Shown here piece after piece: positions 30,187 to 38,581 of a stretch of 40,292 nt of DNA. The notes under the pieces were generated by a model that was not told where the DNA came from, ran no database searches, and saw only the letters and a list, made by a program, of their open reading frames with translations. The position numbers and the translations under genes are program-made. Positions within the stretch are counted from its first letter, which is position 1. Each line of letters opens with the position of its first letter. Source of the DNA: a virus; the IMG/VR virus record IMGVR_UViG_3300035701_000099, positions 1 through 40,292 of that record; one strand, written 5' to 3'.

Positions 30187-31444
30187 TGGCAATCTCCTCC
30201 TCGGAAATCCCTAGTTTCTCCAAGTCGTCCCGGACTACGTCGGCGAGATCACTTCTGTATTGCTTCCCAGGAACCTTCAGCTTATCCGCAATCTTGTACG
30301 CCTTGTTGAAAGCGGAGCGGACAGAATCGCCATGGCCTGTAACAACCCCAACAACGTTGGAGCCGTCAGCCTTGACCAGTTCCTTCCGGGAGCCTAGCAT
30401 AAGCGAACACGGGTCAAAGTGGTTCAGGTCGCCCTTATCCAAGCCGCGGATTGTAACCCCTGACTCTGACTTACCTTCCTTGTGCGGCCAAGGCGATAGT
30501 GTAACTCGAACGCCGGCCCCAAACCCAGGTCTCAGCGGCATCTCGACGCTCGACTGGTCCCGGGCAAGGTCAGACAGGAACTTCCCCACCTCACCGTCGA
30601 AAAGCTCCAGAAACAGGGTTGGCGCTGCGTCGTAGCCGAGCCTAGGAGTAAACTCAAGGCCATAGGCTTTGCCGTCCTCGGTCACGATTGCGTTAATATC
30701 AATTGGGCCGATGTAGTGATGGCCAGCAAGGAACTTGGTCATGCCACAAAGAAGCGGGCAATCGTCTGGGCGTGCCCAAACGACATTACCGGCACATCCC
30801 CCAGACGGTCCCAGGTCGCCATTCATCAACTGCTTCCGCTCAATGGTGTGGTTGAAGGGCTTAAGAAAATCAAGCCCATTGAACCAACCTTCAGTTGAGA
30901 GAGCGACACCCTCAAGGAACTCCTGCAACTCAAACTCCGGCTCGCCGTAGCTCTTCCTCTCAGCGTGGTCCAGAACCTCAAGCATGTCCTCCCGGCCGAG
31001 CGAGACATAGCTTGGAACAACTCCGCTAAGGTCGCCGGTAGGCTTAAACACCAAGCGGCCCTCAAACTCATCTACAAAGTCAGTGGCCTTGTCCCAGTCC
31101 TTAAATGACCACGACTTGGGCGTTTTGATGCCGCAGTCGTGCATCACTTCGTCAGCGAATTTCCTGTCAGCTTCCAGACGGTCGGCTAAGACGTTACCAC
31201 AAGCGGTGGGAAAACCGCCCAGACGGAGCGCGTCCATGATGCAGCCGAATCCATTAACGTCGGCGATGATGTTGGTCTCCGGGTCAATGGAGAACTTCCA
31301 GTCTGTCACCTTCGGTACAAGCCCGTCCCCGATAGACTGGTGGTCCAGGCCGCGAATCCACATGGCAACTTCGTTGCCCTCATCAAGGACCCGAAGGGCG
31401 ATGCCAAGACCAGCGCCGGCTTCCGAAAGGAACAAGAATTTCAT
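30152..31444 (-). CDS. GARS (PurD)-like ATP-grasp ligase (430 aa)
   Basis: The protein has the three-part layout of phosphoribosylamine-glycine ligase. Its N-terminal domain is MKFLFLSEAGAGLGIALRVLDEGNEV. The ATP-grasp core includes RLVFKPTGDLSGVV and EFELQEFLEGVALSTEGWFNG. The C-terminal core has GPIDINAIVTEDGKAYGLEFTPRLGYDAAPT, equivalent to the PurD E-x-N-x-R-x-G region. Length is close to PurD (about 430 residues). No other purine-synthesis gene is in the window, and the gene sits among tail genes, so its true substrate may be something other than phosphoribosylamine. Coupled to the 89-aa gene by ATGA. Confidence 0.7.
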   Translation of the reverse strand: MKFLFLSEAGAGLGIALRVLDEGNEVAMWIRGLDHQSIGDGLVPKVTDWKFSIDPETNIIADVNGFGCIMDALRLGGFPTACGNVLADRLEADRKFADEVMHDCGIKTPKSWSFKDWDKATDFVDEFEGRLVFKPTGDLSGVVPSYVSLGREDMLEVLDHAERKSYGEPEFELQEFLEGVALSTEGWFNGLDFLKPFNHTIERKQLMNGDLGPSGGCAGNVVWARPDDCPLLCGMTKFLAGHHYIGPIDINAIVTEDGKAYGLEFTPRLGYDAAPTLFLELFDGEVGKFLSDLARDQSSVEMPLRPGFGAGVRVTLSPWPHKEGKSESGVTIRGLDKGDLNHFDPCSLMLGSRKELVKADGSNVVGVVTGHGDSVRSAFNKAYKIADKLKVPGKQYRSDLADVVRDDLEKLGISEEEIASGSARQGAEHL

Positions 31445-31710
31445 TTCCTGGGCATTAGCTCCAGCAACCTATCCAGCTTTGCTTCAACCCGTTCAAGGCG
31501 CTTCTCTATCATGTCAGTGCGGACGGTGTTGCTCTCAGCCCGCATCTCGAACGCCTTCTCCACCCTGCCATCGACCTGGGAGAACGCTTCTTCTACCTTG
31601 CTGTCAACGCGGGAGGAAGCCTGCGTCCAGGCAATGTACAGAGTTAGAAGCCAAAACACCGCGACTATAACGTACTTGTAGATGCCGTTGTGGTTCTGTG
31701 ACTCTGCCAT
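31441..31710 (-). CDS. Membrane-anchored coiled-coil protein (89 aa), spanin- or holin-like
   Basis: One transmembrane segment (YKYVIVAVFWLLTLYIAW, residues about 11-29) is followed by a charged coiled coil (SSRVDSKVEEAFSQVDGRVEKAFE, RLERVEAKLDRLLELM) to the end. This layout resembles inner-membrane spanins (Rz) and some small phage envelope proteins. It lies between the ATP-grasp gene and the beta-helix gene, coupled on both sides by ATGA/TAATG. Assignment as a lysis protein is an inference only. Confidence 0.5.
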   Translation of the reverse strand: MAESQNHNGIYKYVIVAVFWLLTLYIAWTQASSRVDSKVEEAFSQVDGRVEKAFEMRAESNTVRTDMIEKRLERVEAKLDRLLELMPRK

Positions 31711-31910
31711 TAGGTGTCCCTCACAATGTCGTCAATGACGGCTTGTGGAACAAAGCCCTTGATGCCGAGCTTCCGCTCCGCGTACTTCAACTTGTCCAAG
31801 TTCTCGTCGGTCATTCCGCCGGAACCGCCGTACACGCGCCGGAGGTTCTCCGCCTGCTCAGCGCGTGTACGACCGATTTTGAATCGAGTTTTGCTCGTCT
31901 TAATGAGCAT
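31710..31910 (-). CDS. Hypothetical basic small protein (66 aa)
   Basis: ATG 31910 starts four bases after the upstream stop; a TTG at 31928 would overlap that gene. The product begins MLIKTSKTRFKIGRTRAEQAENLRR and continues GGSGGMTDENLDKLKYAERKLG, a helical charged protein. It is encoded immediately before the membrane-anchored coiled-coil protein. Function unknown. Confidence 0.5.
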   Translation of the reverse strand: MLIKTSKTRFKIGRTRAEQAENLRRVYGGSGGMTDENLDKLKYAERKLGIKGFVPQAVIDDIVRDT

Positions 31911-31914
31911 AAGT

Positions 31915-32910
31915 TTATGCCCAAGCAATCAACCCGGCTGCATCATAACAGCCAACGATGGTGTTGCCGACCTTGGTGACGATTTCATTCGTCACTGTAT
32001 CCTTGCAAGAGGCATCATCGGTAGCGAAGTGACAGCCGCTCACCAGAAAGTCGGTGCTGAGTAGGTCGTAGATGTACGCTGTGAGCGCACCGGCTCCTGC
32101 AAATGCTGGAACGTCGTGAACGAAACGGCAGTTGTCAACGAGATGTCCCGCAGATTGACCCGAAGATCCGGGAATCAGAAGGATGTCAACGTCAACATTA
32201 GCAACCACCGAGGCCGAGAAGACAGAGTTTCGGATCGTGGTAAAGTTGATGGTGTTGGTTCCGCTACCCTGTGCGACGCCATTGCGGCAGTCGAAGAAGT
32301 AGCAACGGTTGATGTCGGCCCACTTCGTCCCGATCAGTTTCACGCCGGCACTTGTAGTGTGAGCTGCCGAGCCCATGTCAGCGTTGCGGAAGTGGCAGTT
32401 GTAGAGCGACACCCCGGTCCCACCATAGGTCCCGTCTTCAATGATGTAAACACAGGAACCAACGCCGTCGCCGCGCTTGTTGAAACAGAGGTTTTCGATA
32501 GTCACAAGCGGAGCGTAGACCGAGAGTACCGGCGCGGTGGAGGCCGAGACGCATTTAAGTTGGAGACCGTAAACCTGGTTGATGTTATGCGGTACTCCGA
32601 CGAGCGCGAGGTTGTTCTTACCAACAGCGATACTCAAGTCCGTGGCAGCCTCAATGTAGGCTACCGGGTCACCGCCACTGACATCGTATCCCTTATCGAG
32701 GACGTAAATCACATCGTAGGGGCCAGCGAGTGCGAGAGCACGACCGATGGTCTTGAGGGCATTCTCAGGGCTCGTCCCCTCATAGCCATCAAGGCCATTG
32801 ACGCCATCAACAAAAAATACATTGGCCTCTTTCTTCCAGCCAAGGTGGCCAGAGCCAAAAACAGGAGCCCCAAAGCTGGTAATTCCATTCGGAAAGTTCG
32901 TAAGCGACAT
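31915..32910 (-). CDS. Right-handed beta-helix structural protein (331 aa)
   Basis: ATG 32910 follows GGAGGTG. The N-terminus MSLTNFPNGITSFGAPVFGSG is a recognisable phage virion-protein start, and EGTSPENALKTIGRALA, ALVGVPHNINQVYG and repeats such as YNCHFRNADMG, NRCYFFDCRNGV, DNCRFVH and VSGCHFATDD show a parallel beta-helix with Asn/Cys-flanked turns. It is encoded downstream of the capsid module, so it may be a head fibre or a spike. No catalytic triad can be assigned by eye. Confidence 0.7.
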   Translation of the reverse strand: MSLTNFPNGITSFGAPVFGSGHLGWKKEANVFFVDGVNGLDGYEGTSPENALKTIGRALALAGPYDVIYVLDKGYDVSGGDPVAYIEAATDLSIAVGKNNLALVGVPHNINQVYGLQLKCVSASTAPVLSVYAPLVTIENLCFNKRGDGVGSCVYIIEDGTYGGTGVSLYNCHFRNADMGSAAHTTSAGVKLIGTKWADINRCYFFDCRNGVAQGSGTNTINFTTIRNSVFSASVVANVDVDILLIPGSSGQSAGHLVDNCRFVHDVPAFAGAGALTAYIYDLLSTDFLVSGCHFATDDASCKDTVTNEIVTKVGNTIVGCYDAAGLIAWA

Positions 32911-33131
32911 AATTCACCTCCACTAGGAACACGCTGGGTGGTTAGTCTTATCCCGCTCCCAGCCTGCCCGGGGGAATCGTGGACACCCCCGCTTACCCAG
33001 ATTTTTTGCCCTGCGCCGCAAGCCCGATTACGCACACGGCTGCCACGGGACGGGCGCCACAGGAGGTTGGCGGCGACGACTCCGCCTTTGCCGTGTTATC
33101 CCGCTCCGCCACGGAGTAGCAACGCAGGGCA
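32911..33131 (-). other. Non-coding gap with an imperfect 15-bp direct repeat and hairpins
   Basis: This 221-base gap is the longest in the late block. GTcTTATCCCGCTCC at 32945-32959 and GTgTTATCCCGCTCC at 33093-33107 are direct repeats (14 of 15). A CTCCG-CCA-CGGAG hairpin abuts the second copy. A CGGGGG/CCCCCG stem at 32969-32991 is followed by TTTTTT about ten bases on, but on the + strand. A regulatory role such as promoter, terminator or processing site is likely, but no consensus promoter is clear. Confidence 0.35.
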
Positions 33132-33380
33132 TTAAAAAGTGTCGCTTGGCACATCACTGCTCCGCACCTCAGAAACTAAGTCCTTCGCCTCTTCCGAGGC
33201 AGACTCCAGGGCCTCTGCAATTACCTGGTCCCGGTCGAGGTTGGCCGGGTCATCGAAGCAGTCTTGGCAGACTAACAGGCCCCGCTGCGCCGCGAGCTTG
33301 TCTAGCGAGAAGTCTAGGCCACATCTGTCGCAACGGGACCAAGGAATGCCACGAATGCCGCTTCCAGCTTGACTCGGCAT
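33132..33380 (-). CDS. Zinc-finger protein (82 aa)
   Basis: The product has CDRCGLDFSLDKLAAQRGLLVCQDC, a CxxC-x17-CxxC zinc site, then an acidic Asp/Glu-rich tail. It directly follows the capsid gene. Phages of this kind often have a small zinc-finger protein next to the capsid gene. The start at ATG 33380 has only a weak ribosome site. Function unknown. Confidence 0.6.
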   Translation of the reverse strand: MPSQAGSGIRGIPWSRCDRCGLDFSLDKLAAQRGLLVCQDCFDDPANLDRDQVIAEALESASEEAKDLVSEVRSSDVPSDTF

Positions 33381-33390
33381 GAGCTACGCT

Positions 33391-34341
33391 CTATGGCCCG
33401 TTAGAACCCCAAACGCCCCACCAGTGGGTGGCACCAACTGAGAATCTCTGGTACGCAATCATCTTAATCGAACGAGTGTCGAAATCGTCCGAATAATCCT
33501 CAGTCAGCGGGAACCTGTTGTAGAACTTGAGCCAGGTTTCGCTCTTGTCCGCGAGCAGATACCACGCTGTCCTGCTGGTCAGGTAGTGCGGCTTGATGAC
33601 CTGGAGGTCCTCAGCCAGCAGAGAGTTGATTGCGTTGTTGGCGTCAGTCGGCCTGTACGGGGACCCAAGCAACTCCCGCGCGAGCCAGCGAAGCTCAGGC
33701 GGAATAACCAAGAACTTCGGCTTGAGTGCGACCGGAAGCCCTTGGCTATCAATGATTCGCTCGTACTGGTCGAGCGCGAGCTGAATCGCTGAGAAGCTCA
33801 AGTCCTGGTCAACCGCAGGTCGGTTCGGGAATGTCCCAGCAGAGCTAATGTAGCTGGACACACCGGGGCCGATGTTTGTGGCCCTTGGCCCACCCAACAG
33901 CGGATGCGCTGCATTAAACAGCGATACGCCGTCAATGGTGGTAATCGTTGTGAAACCCAGGTTGAAGACGTTCCAGGCGCTCTGCTCGCGTGAGAAGTGT
34001 GCGCTGCGAGCAATCGCTTTCGGCACCTGCTTGATAAGCTGGTACTGGTCGTCTTCGTAAAGTTCCCAGGACGACCGCACGCCAAGAGCAAAGGTCGTGT
34101 GGATGTACCGCTTAGTGCCGCCTTGGATTGCATCCTCGTACTGGATAGCCTCAGCTTCGGGCTTTTCGACCATTGGGCCAAGCCCAGAGAACTCGACTTC
34201 GTCCTCGTAGGCGGCTGTGGAGTTTTCGATGTTGAAAACCAACGAGTACTCCTCAGCCCGTTGAAGCATGTCAAGCCAATGGACGAACATATCCCGGAGT
34301 CCTGGGGCCATTAACTGTGCGAATTGCCCTCTTACCATCAT
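33391..34341 (-). CDS. Major capsid protein, Mu gpT-like (316 aa)
   Basis: The sequence has the HK97-fold/Mu gpT-type pattern: an N-terminal AYEDEVEFSGLGPMVEKPEAEAIQYEDA, AIQGGTKRYIHTTFALGVRSSWELYEDDQY and ITTIDGVSLFNAAHP. LKPKFLVIPPELRWLARELLGSPYRP, WYLLADKSETWLKFYNRFP and a C-terminal MIAYQRFSVGATHW follow. Capsid proteins of this group assemble icosahedral shells with the scaffold encoded upstream. The start is ATG 34341 or ATG 34338; AAGGAG lies upstream. Confidence 0.8.
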   Translation of the reverse strand: MMVRGQFAQLMAPGLRDMFVHWLDMLQRAEEYSLVFNIENSTAAYEDEVEFSGLGPMVEKPEAEAIQYEDAIQGGTKRYIHTTFALGVRSSWELYEDDQYQLIKQVPKAIARSAHFSREQSAWNVFNLGFTTITTIDGVSLFNAAHPLLGGPRATNIGPGVSSYISSAGTFPNRPAVDQDLSFSAIQLALDQYERIIDSQGLPVALKPKFLVIPPELRWLARELLGSPYRPTDANNAINSLLAEDLQVIKPHYLTSRTAWYLLADKSETWLKFYNRFPLTEDYSDDFDTRSIKMIAYQRFSVGATHWWGVWGSNGP

Positions 34342-34362
34342 TTTCCCTTCTCCTTCTCCGGG

Positions 34363-34923
34363 CTATGCGAGCATTTGCCGGGCTGCGGGGAGAACAACAA
34401 AGTACACTCCACGAGAATCGTTTGGGTCTATGCCGACGATTCTTACGGCAACATATGTACCTTTCGCCTTGTCAACATACCAGTGGAGATCGGTGTCTAT
34501 GGTTAAACCATAGGACTTGCCGATGTCAGTGGCGACGGCGGTCGTGCCAACTTGGCCATGAAACACCACCTCCTCCGACGCCAACTCAACACCAACCTTA
34601 CCATCATTGAGTGGCGCGCCACGCGGAATGTTGACTGCGGCGGGCTGATTCGGCACCGTCCCGAACGACAGGGTCTTTGGAACCCCAAGTGTGGTCAGGT
34701 ACGATGCGTCTTCGAGGGAAAAGCCTGCGATGGCATCAGTAACAGCAGAACCGCCATCGCCAGGCCACGCTATGACCCCGCCGGTAGTTGTGTACACTTT
34801 GACGGGGGTGCCGGCCAAGAACGTCTGGATCGCGTCCTCAGCAAGACGACGAACCGGAGGTTGGTTCGCGGTTGTCGTCCTCACAGCACGGATCGGAATG
34901 GATACTCCCGAGGAACTTGCCAC
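34363..34923 (-). CDS. Head decoration or capsid-associated protein (186 aa), GTG start
   Basis: GTG 34923 follows TAGGAGG. The product is beta-rich (TPVKVYTTTGGVIAWPGDGGSAVTDAIAGFSLEDASYL), with GKVGVELASEEVVFHGQVG and a C-terminal VAVRIVGIDPNDSRGVYFVVLP. It lies just upstream of the capsid gene, where decoration or stabilisation proteins are usually encoded. Function inferred from location. Confidence 0.55.
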   Translation of the reverse strand: MASSSGVSIPIRAVRTTTANQPPVRRLAEDAIQTFLAGTPVKVYTTTGGVIAWPGDGGSAVTDAIAGFSLEDASYLTTLGVPKTLSFGTVPNQPAAVNIPRGAPLNDGKVGVELASEEVVFHGQVGTTAVATDIGKSYGLTIDTDLHWYVDKAKGTYVAVRIVGIDPNDSRGVYFVVLPAARQMLA

Positions 34924-34936
34924 GGGTTTTTACCTC

Positions 34937-35479
34937 CTACTTGGATTCGCCTCCAACTACGGCTTCGACTTCTTTCTCCCCCGGAAGAAAAGCTGAAATC
35001 TTTCTGGTCAACTCCGGCGGAGCCCCGACCTCCGCGAGTGCTTCCCGTAGGCTCTGTTTGCCCTTCTCCTCTTTCAACCTGCGGGTCAAGCGATCAGTAG
35101 CCCGCTCGACGTTGTACTTGAGGGCGCCGAGGTAATCTTTCTTGGCAATCTTCATCAAGATGAGGTCTCCCTTGATGATGGCGCTGTCTTTCAGCAAGAA
35201 CGTAGGAGCCTCAACGTCGTTCACTGTGGCGTTGACAAAGCCCATGGACTTCATCTGCTCGTACCAGATGCCGTCCATCGCCAGACGGTTGACCCACCGC
35301 AGCGAGATGTTGGGGTTCTTGACCCTCAAGTTGGTGAAATCGGCCGAAGAAAGTGGCTTCGCCACGATAGTTTCATCACCAAGAAACTTGGCCCCTGCCG
35401 GAGGCGGCGCGCCAGCAGGCGCCGGCGGCGTCGGAAGATTCTGAGACGTAACTGCTGGTGTTTTGTTATCCTGCAACAA
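34937..35479 (-). CDS. Head morphogenesis protein (180 aa), TTG start
   Basis: A TTG at 35479 is preceded by AAGGAG; no ATG gives a better fit. After a Pro/Ala-rich N-terminus, the body contains FTNLRVKNPNISLRWVNRLA and WYEQMKSMGFVNATVNDVE, a conserved-looking phage head protein. A long helical tail follows (DRLTRRLKEEKGKQSLREALAEV). It lies between the scaffold and the decoration protein. Family name not certain. Confidence 0.5.
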   Translation of the reverse strand: MLQDNKTPAVTSQNLPTPPAPAGAPPPAGAKFLGDETIVAKPLSSADFTNLRVKNPNISLRWVNRLAMDGIWYEQMKSMGFVNATVNDVEAPTFLLKDSAIIKGDLILMKIAKKDYLGALKYNVERATDRLTRRLKEEKGKQSLREALAEVGAPPELTRKISAFLPGEKEVEAVVGGESK

Positions 35480-36185
35480 ATGTCAACTCCTTCTGACGCT
35501 TCTTGTAGTCCTCCGGCGTCATCTTGAATTTCGCCGCGATCTTGAGTTGCTCCGGCGTTAGCTCCTCGCTCGGCGGAGGCCCCCCCGGGGGCGCAGCGCC
35601 AACCGGCTCAACCAGGAACCAGTTCTCGCCCTTCTTCGCGGCCTCAACCAACTCCAAAGCGTGCCGGCCCTTGATAAGGTCAAAGAGATTGACCCAGGTT
35701 TGCGGGTGAACCTGCTGCACAATCGGAACCTGCTTCGCAAGCTCATCAATCTCGGCGGAGTATTTGTCATACAACGCCGTCAAGTTTAGCCCACCAGGTT
35801 TGCTCTCGGTTCGAAGCCTGTCCCTGGCGAGCATTCGGGCCGTAGCCGCGGCGGAGCTGTAGGCCATAGATGCAATTGGAGCGGCCCGCTCGGCGAAAGC
35901 CTTGTCTTCATCAACCAAGAAGCTGGTCAAGCCTGGCGGCCTTGTGGCATCTGCCGCCGCTGCCGCTTGCACTGCCTCAAGCTCCACCAGCTTTGCTCTG
36001 ACCTGCTCAAACTCAGTGGCCTGCGTCGCGGCGGCTGTTGCCGCTGTCGCTGCGTCGGTACGAACTTTCTCCAAATCCGCCCTGACCTGAGACGCCTCCT
36101 GTAGTTCTTTCACAATTTCTTCCGAAGTCTTGCCTTTGAGATTCTCCGGAATCTTCGACTCGTCTTGTTTGCTGAACCAGGACAT
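35466..36185 (-). CDS. Probable scaffolding protein (239 aa)
   Basis: ATG 36185 follows AAGGAGG within the end of the previous gene. The N-terminal half is a long Ala/Gln/Glu helix (coiled coil), the centre contains DRLRTESKPGGLNLTALYDKYS, and the end is LTPEQLKIAAKFKMTPEDYKKRQKEL, a helical basic tail. Position upstream of the capsid gene, acidic-helical body and basic C-terminus match tailed-phage scaffold proteins. No protease is visible. Confidence 0.6.
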   Translation of the reverse strand: MSWFSKQDESKIPENLKGKTSEEIVKELQEASQVRADLEKVRTDAATAATAAATQATEFEQVRAKLVELEAVQAAAAADATRPPGLTSFLVDEDKAFAERAAPIASMAYSSAAATARMLARDRLRTESKPGGLNLTALYDKYSAEIDELAKQVPIVQQVHPQTWVNLFDLIKGRHALELVEAAKKGENWFLVEPVGAAPPGGPPPSEELTPEQLKIAAKFKMTPEDYKKRQKELTFVAG

Positions 36186-36461
36186 CTACTTAACCTCCTT
36201 GGTGTAAGCGACCGTTTTGACTTTCCCTGCCGCTAAATCCCTTTCATACTGGCGTAAGGACTCTTGGATGTTGGAAACCTCCTCGAAAGCGTCCAACTTT
36301 CCCTGCAAACGATTCATCACATGCGGCTCACTGGCGGCCCGAAGTAACCGCAAGGTTTGCGAGAACCTCTGGGCCACCCATCTGTTGAAGTGAACCGCCT
36401 CCGGCTGCCCCAGCCATTGGAGCACCGCCGACTTGTGCTCCAGGAGTTCCTCGTACTTCAC
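36186..36461 (-). CDS. Small helical protein overlapping the portal gene (91 aa), GTG start
   Basis: GTG 36461 has GGAGG six bases upstream, which supports it over a TTG at 36488. The product (VKYEELLEHKSAVLQWLGQPEAVHFNRWVAQRF, then LDAFEEVSNIQESLRQYERDLAAG) is a clean alpha-helical sequence. Its first 45 codons overlap the portal 3' end by 134 bases in a different frame. Size and place fit a portal-associated assembly factor, but no family is recognised. Confidence 0.6.
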   Translation of the reverse strand: MKYEELLEHKSAVLQWLGQPEAVHFNRWVAQRFSQTLRLLRAASEPHVMNRLQGKLDAFEEVSNIQESLRQYERDLAAGKVKTVAYTKEVK

Positions 36462-38223
36462 TCTTTGCCTCCGGCACCATGCGCTCAACTTCGTCGAAGC
36501 CGAAGTGACGCAGAATAACCTTCATAAGATTGTTCGCCGCAATGATGGTACTGCTAACGTAGTCCTTGACGTTTGGCGGTGACAGCGGGTTAGCCGCTGC
36601 TTGGAGCATCTGTGTTATCATCCCATAATGTCGGGACATCAGACCAGACAACATGATGTCATTCTGCTTCTCGACTTCGCGGTTGACGCTCGCGGTAGTT
36701 GAAGCAATCGGCAAGCCAATCGTGCCAGCTTTAACGGCTTCAAGACCAGCCCTGATGTCCTTCGCCTTATCGCCAAACAGGTCCGCCCGGTCTCCAACAC
36801 CGAACTCCGCGTACTGCCGTACCAGCATACGGCCCAGTTTTGTGTGCGCGTACCGAGCATCGGAGATATTCAGGTCGCTGCGGTTATTGCCTTCCTGCAA
36901 AAGCGACAAAGTCCCCATTGCGGTGTAGACACCGCGCTTGCCCGGACCGCCAGCGCCAAAGCCCTGCTGCGGAGGGCTGACGCCAGTCCGTCGCTCAGCG
37001 AGGTCCAGCAGAAGGCGCTCCTCCTCCATTGTCATCGGTGAAGGCTCGCCAAAGGACATCATTTCCAATTCGTCCTTAGCCGCAGGAACCAACGCGCCGG
37101 GGAATATATTGTAGCCCTCATGCAGTTTTGAGTCCGGGTCCACACGGGCGACCTTGGCGTTAGCCACCGTCATTGCATCACGCCTTTGGTTGTGAACCTC
37201 TGAGATTTCCTCCTGCATCGGACCGAGAGCTTCGCAGAAGCCAATGCCGTGGAACACCCCCTCACGGGCGAGGAGCCTGCCAGCAATGAAAAGCTCGTCT
37301 GGGTAATACTGGTAAACCGCACGGAGCAGCGTGTCGGTGCCCATGTGATACCAAGCAATGATACGAGTCCGGAGGTTGTTCACCTTGTAGATGCAATGGC
37401 ACTCGTAAATGTCCCACTCTGCGTAGTCGTAGTCAAGTGGCGACTTGACATCCGCATCCGCTTGCCTTTGAAGTTGCGCTGGCGCAGGGCCGGCTCGGTC
37501 GGGGGTTTTCAGGACAACCTCAGTTGCCTTCTTGTCGAAGACCCCCATGAACTCACGTTCCTCAATCTCGTGCCGCTGCATCCGTTGGATGTGGGCTTTA
37601 ATGTCTGCGCCTTCAACAGTCCTCGCCGATGGGGGGATGAGGAAATTCTCAAACTGGACCTTCTCCGGCTTCGGCCCCTCGTACTTTGGACGGCGGGTAT
37701 GGGTGAACTCAGTTGTCACCGGCGACAAGCCATCACCAGCAGGAACCACCCAATCCTCAAGGGAAAGCTCATGCGGGCACTTGATGACGCCAGTCCCAAA
37801 CGCAATGACATCGTCGTAGAACTCGGAGTAAACCCTGTAAAGGTCAAGCTCTGTTGGCTCGAAAGCGACATACTGCATAAACTCTTCAAGAGCCTCACGC
37901 ATCGGCTCGCCAGCGCCTTTGTGTGTGCCGAGAACACGGAAGTACCAAAGCGGCCGGGTCTTGAAAACCGCCGCCATGAACCTCGATTTCAGTGAGTCAC
38001 AGAAAATCGCAACGATGGGGACAATAAGATTGCTGGCACCGTGGAACGGATACTCCCGGACCTTCTCCTTCGGCTGCGCTTCGCGGAGCATCCGCCACTC
38101 ACGCAGCCGTTGGGTGTGCAGCGTCCTAAGACCATCCTGCATCGCGCGGATTCGGTTCTTGAGATGCTTCTTCAGAGCCGCTTCAGCATCGCTAGACAGG
38201 GTTACTTTGACTATCGTTGGCAT
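36328..38223 (-). CDS. Portal protein (631 aa)
   Basis: Second gene after the terminase, at the expected length for short-tailed phages. Motifs include REYPFHGASNLIVPIV near residue 57, RPLWYFRVLGTHKG, FGTGVIKCPHE, FENFLIPPSARTVEGADI, GIGFCEALGPMQEEISEVHNQRRDA and GVYTAMGTLSLLQEGNNRSD. The ring of twelve subunits forms the DNA-entry vertex. The C-terminal Gly/Ala/Gln-rich end (GGAPMAGAAGGGS) is low complexity and overlaps the next gene. ATG 38223 overlaps the holin-like gene by 32 bases. Confidence 0.8.
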   Translation of the reverse strand: MPTIVKVTLSSDAEAALKKHLKNRIRAMQDGLRTLHTQRLREWRMLREAQPKEKVREYPFHGASNLIVPIVAIFCDSLKSRFMAAVFKTRPLWYFRVLGTHKGAGEPMREALEEFMQYVAFEPTELDLYRVYSEFYDDVIAFGTGVIKCPHELSLEDWVVPAGDGLSPVTTEFTHTRRPKYEGPKPEKVQFENFLIPPSARTVEGADIKAHIQRMQRHEIEEREFMGVFDKKATEVVLKTPDRAGPAPAQLQRQADADVKSPLDYDYAEWDIYECHCIYKVNNLRTRIIAWYHMGTDTLLRAVYQYYPDELFIAGRLLAREGVFHGIGFCEALGPMQEEISEVHNQRRDAMTVANAKVARVDPDSKLHEGYNIFPGALVPAAKDELEMMSFGEPSPMTMEEERLLLDLAERRTGVSPPQQGFGAGGPGKRGVYTAMGTLSLLQEGNNRSDLNISDARYAHTKLGRMLVRQYAEFGVGDRADLFGDKAKDIRAGLEAVKAGTIGLPIASTTASVNREVEKQNDIMLSGLMSRHYGMITQMLQAAANPLSPPNVKDYVSSTIIAANNLMKVILRHFGFDEVERMVPEAKSEVRGTPGAQVGGAPMAGAAGGGSLQQMGGPEVLANLAVTSGRQ

Positions 38224-38446
38224 TAGGCTTCTTCACGTCGGGCTGTGGGACGCTGTCGCTACCCCGTGGGGTATTACGGCCCCCAGTCATCAAGGCCACA
38301 ACAGCACCGCCGATACTGGCAAACATCGAAATGAGTGCTTGTTTGGTGTTGGCATCACCACTGAAATAAAGGACCGCGAACAAAAGCAGGACGAATAAAA
38401 GGGTTAGAATCAGTTTGTCAAAGTGCTTACTAACCGTGTCGTTCAT
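38192..38446 (-). CDS. Holin-like two-span membrane protein (84 aa)
   Basis: Two hydrophobic segments, LILTLLFVLLLFAVLYF (residues about 12-28) and ALISMFASIGGAVVALMTGG (about 37-56), are followed by a polar Asn/Ser/Pro tail. This is the size and layout of many phage holins. It lies between the 42-aa gene and the portal gene, away from the DUF5675 gene, so lysis genes, if correctly assigned, are scattered. It could equally be an unrelated envelope protein. Confidence 0.5.
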   Translation of the reverse strand: MNDTVSKHFDKLILTLLFVLLLFAVLYFSGDANTKQALISMFASIGGAVVALMTGGRNTPRGSDSVPQPDVKKPNANDSQSNPV

Positions 38447-38452
38447 GTCCGG

Positions 38453-38581
38453 TTACCTCTTCTTCTTGTGTGGTTTGAGCCCTGTCGCCGATATACAAAC
38501 CGCCCAAGGATTGACCTTCTTGCCCTTGCCTTGTTGCCGGGCCTTGACTTTGGCCACGCAATGCATCAGTTTTGCTGGCAT
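38453..38581 (-). CDS. Conserved tiny basic phage protein (42 aa)
   Basis: ATG 38581 overlaps the terminase stop (TAATG). The product, with MPAKLMHCVAKVKARQQGKGK, then KVNPWAVCISATG and a KPHKKKR end, belongs to a recognisable family of very short basic phage proteins found beside head genes. A pair of Cys and the basic ends suggest nucleic-acid binding. The function is not known. Confidence 0.7.
   Translation of the reverse strand: MPAKLMHCVAKVKARQQGKGKKVNPWAVCISATGLKPHKKKR

Noticed and set aside
32116-33135. A 339-codon open frame on the + strand opposite the beta-helix gene
   Set aside because: The antisense frame has no ribosome site or recognisable domain, and the - strand protein shows clear beta-helix repeats.
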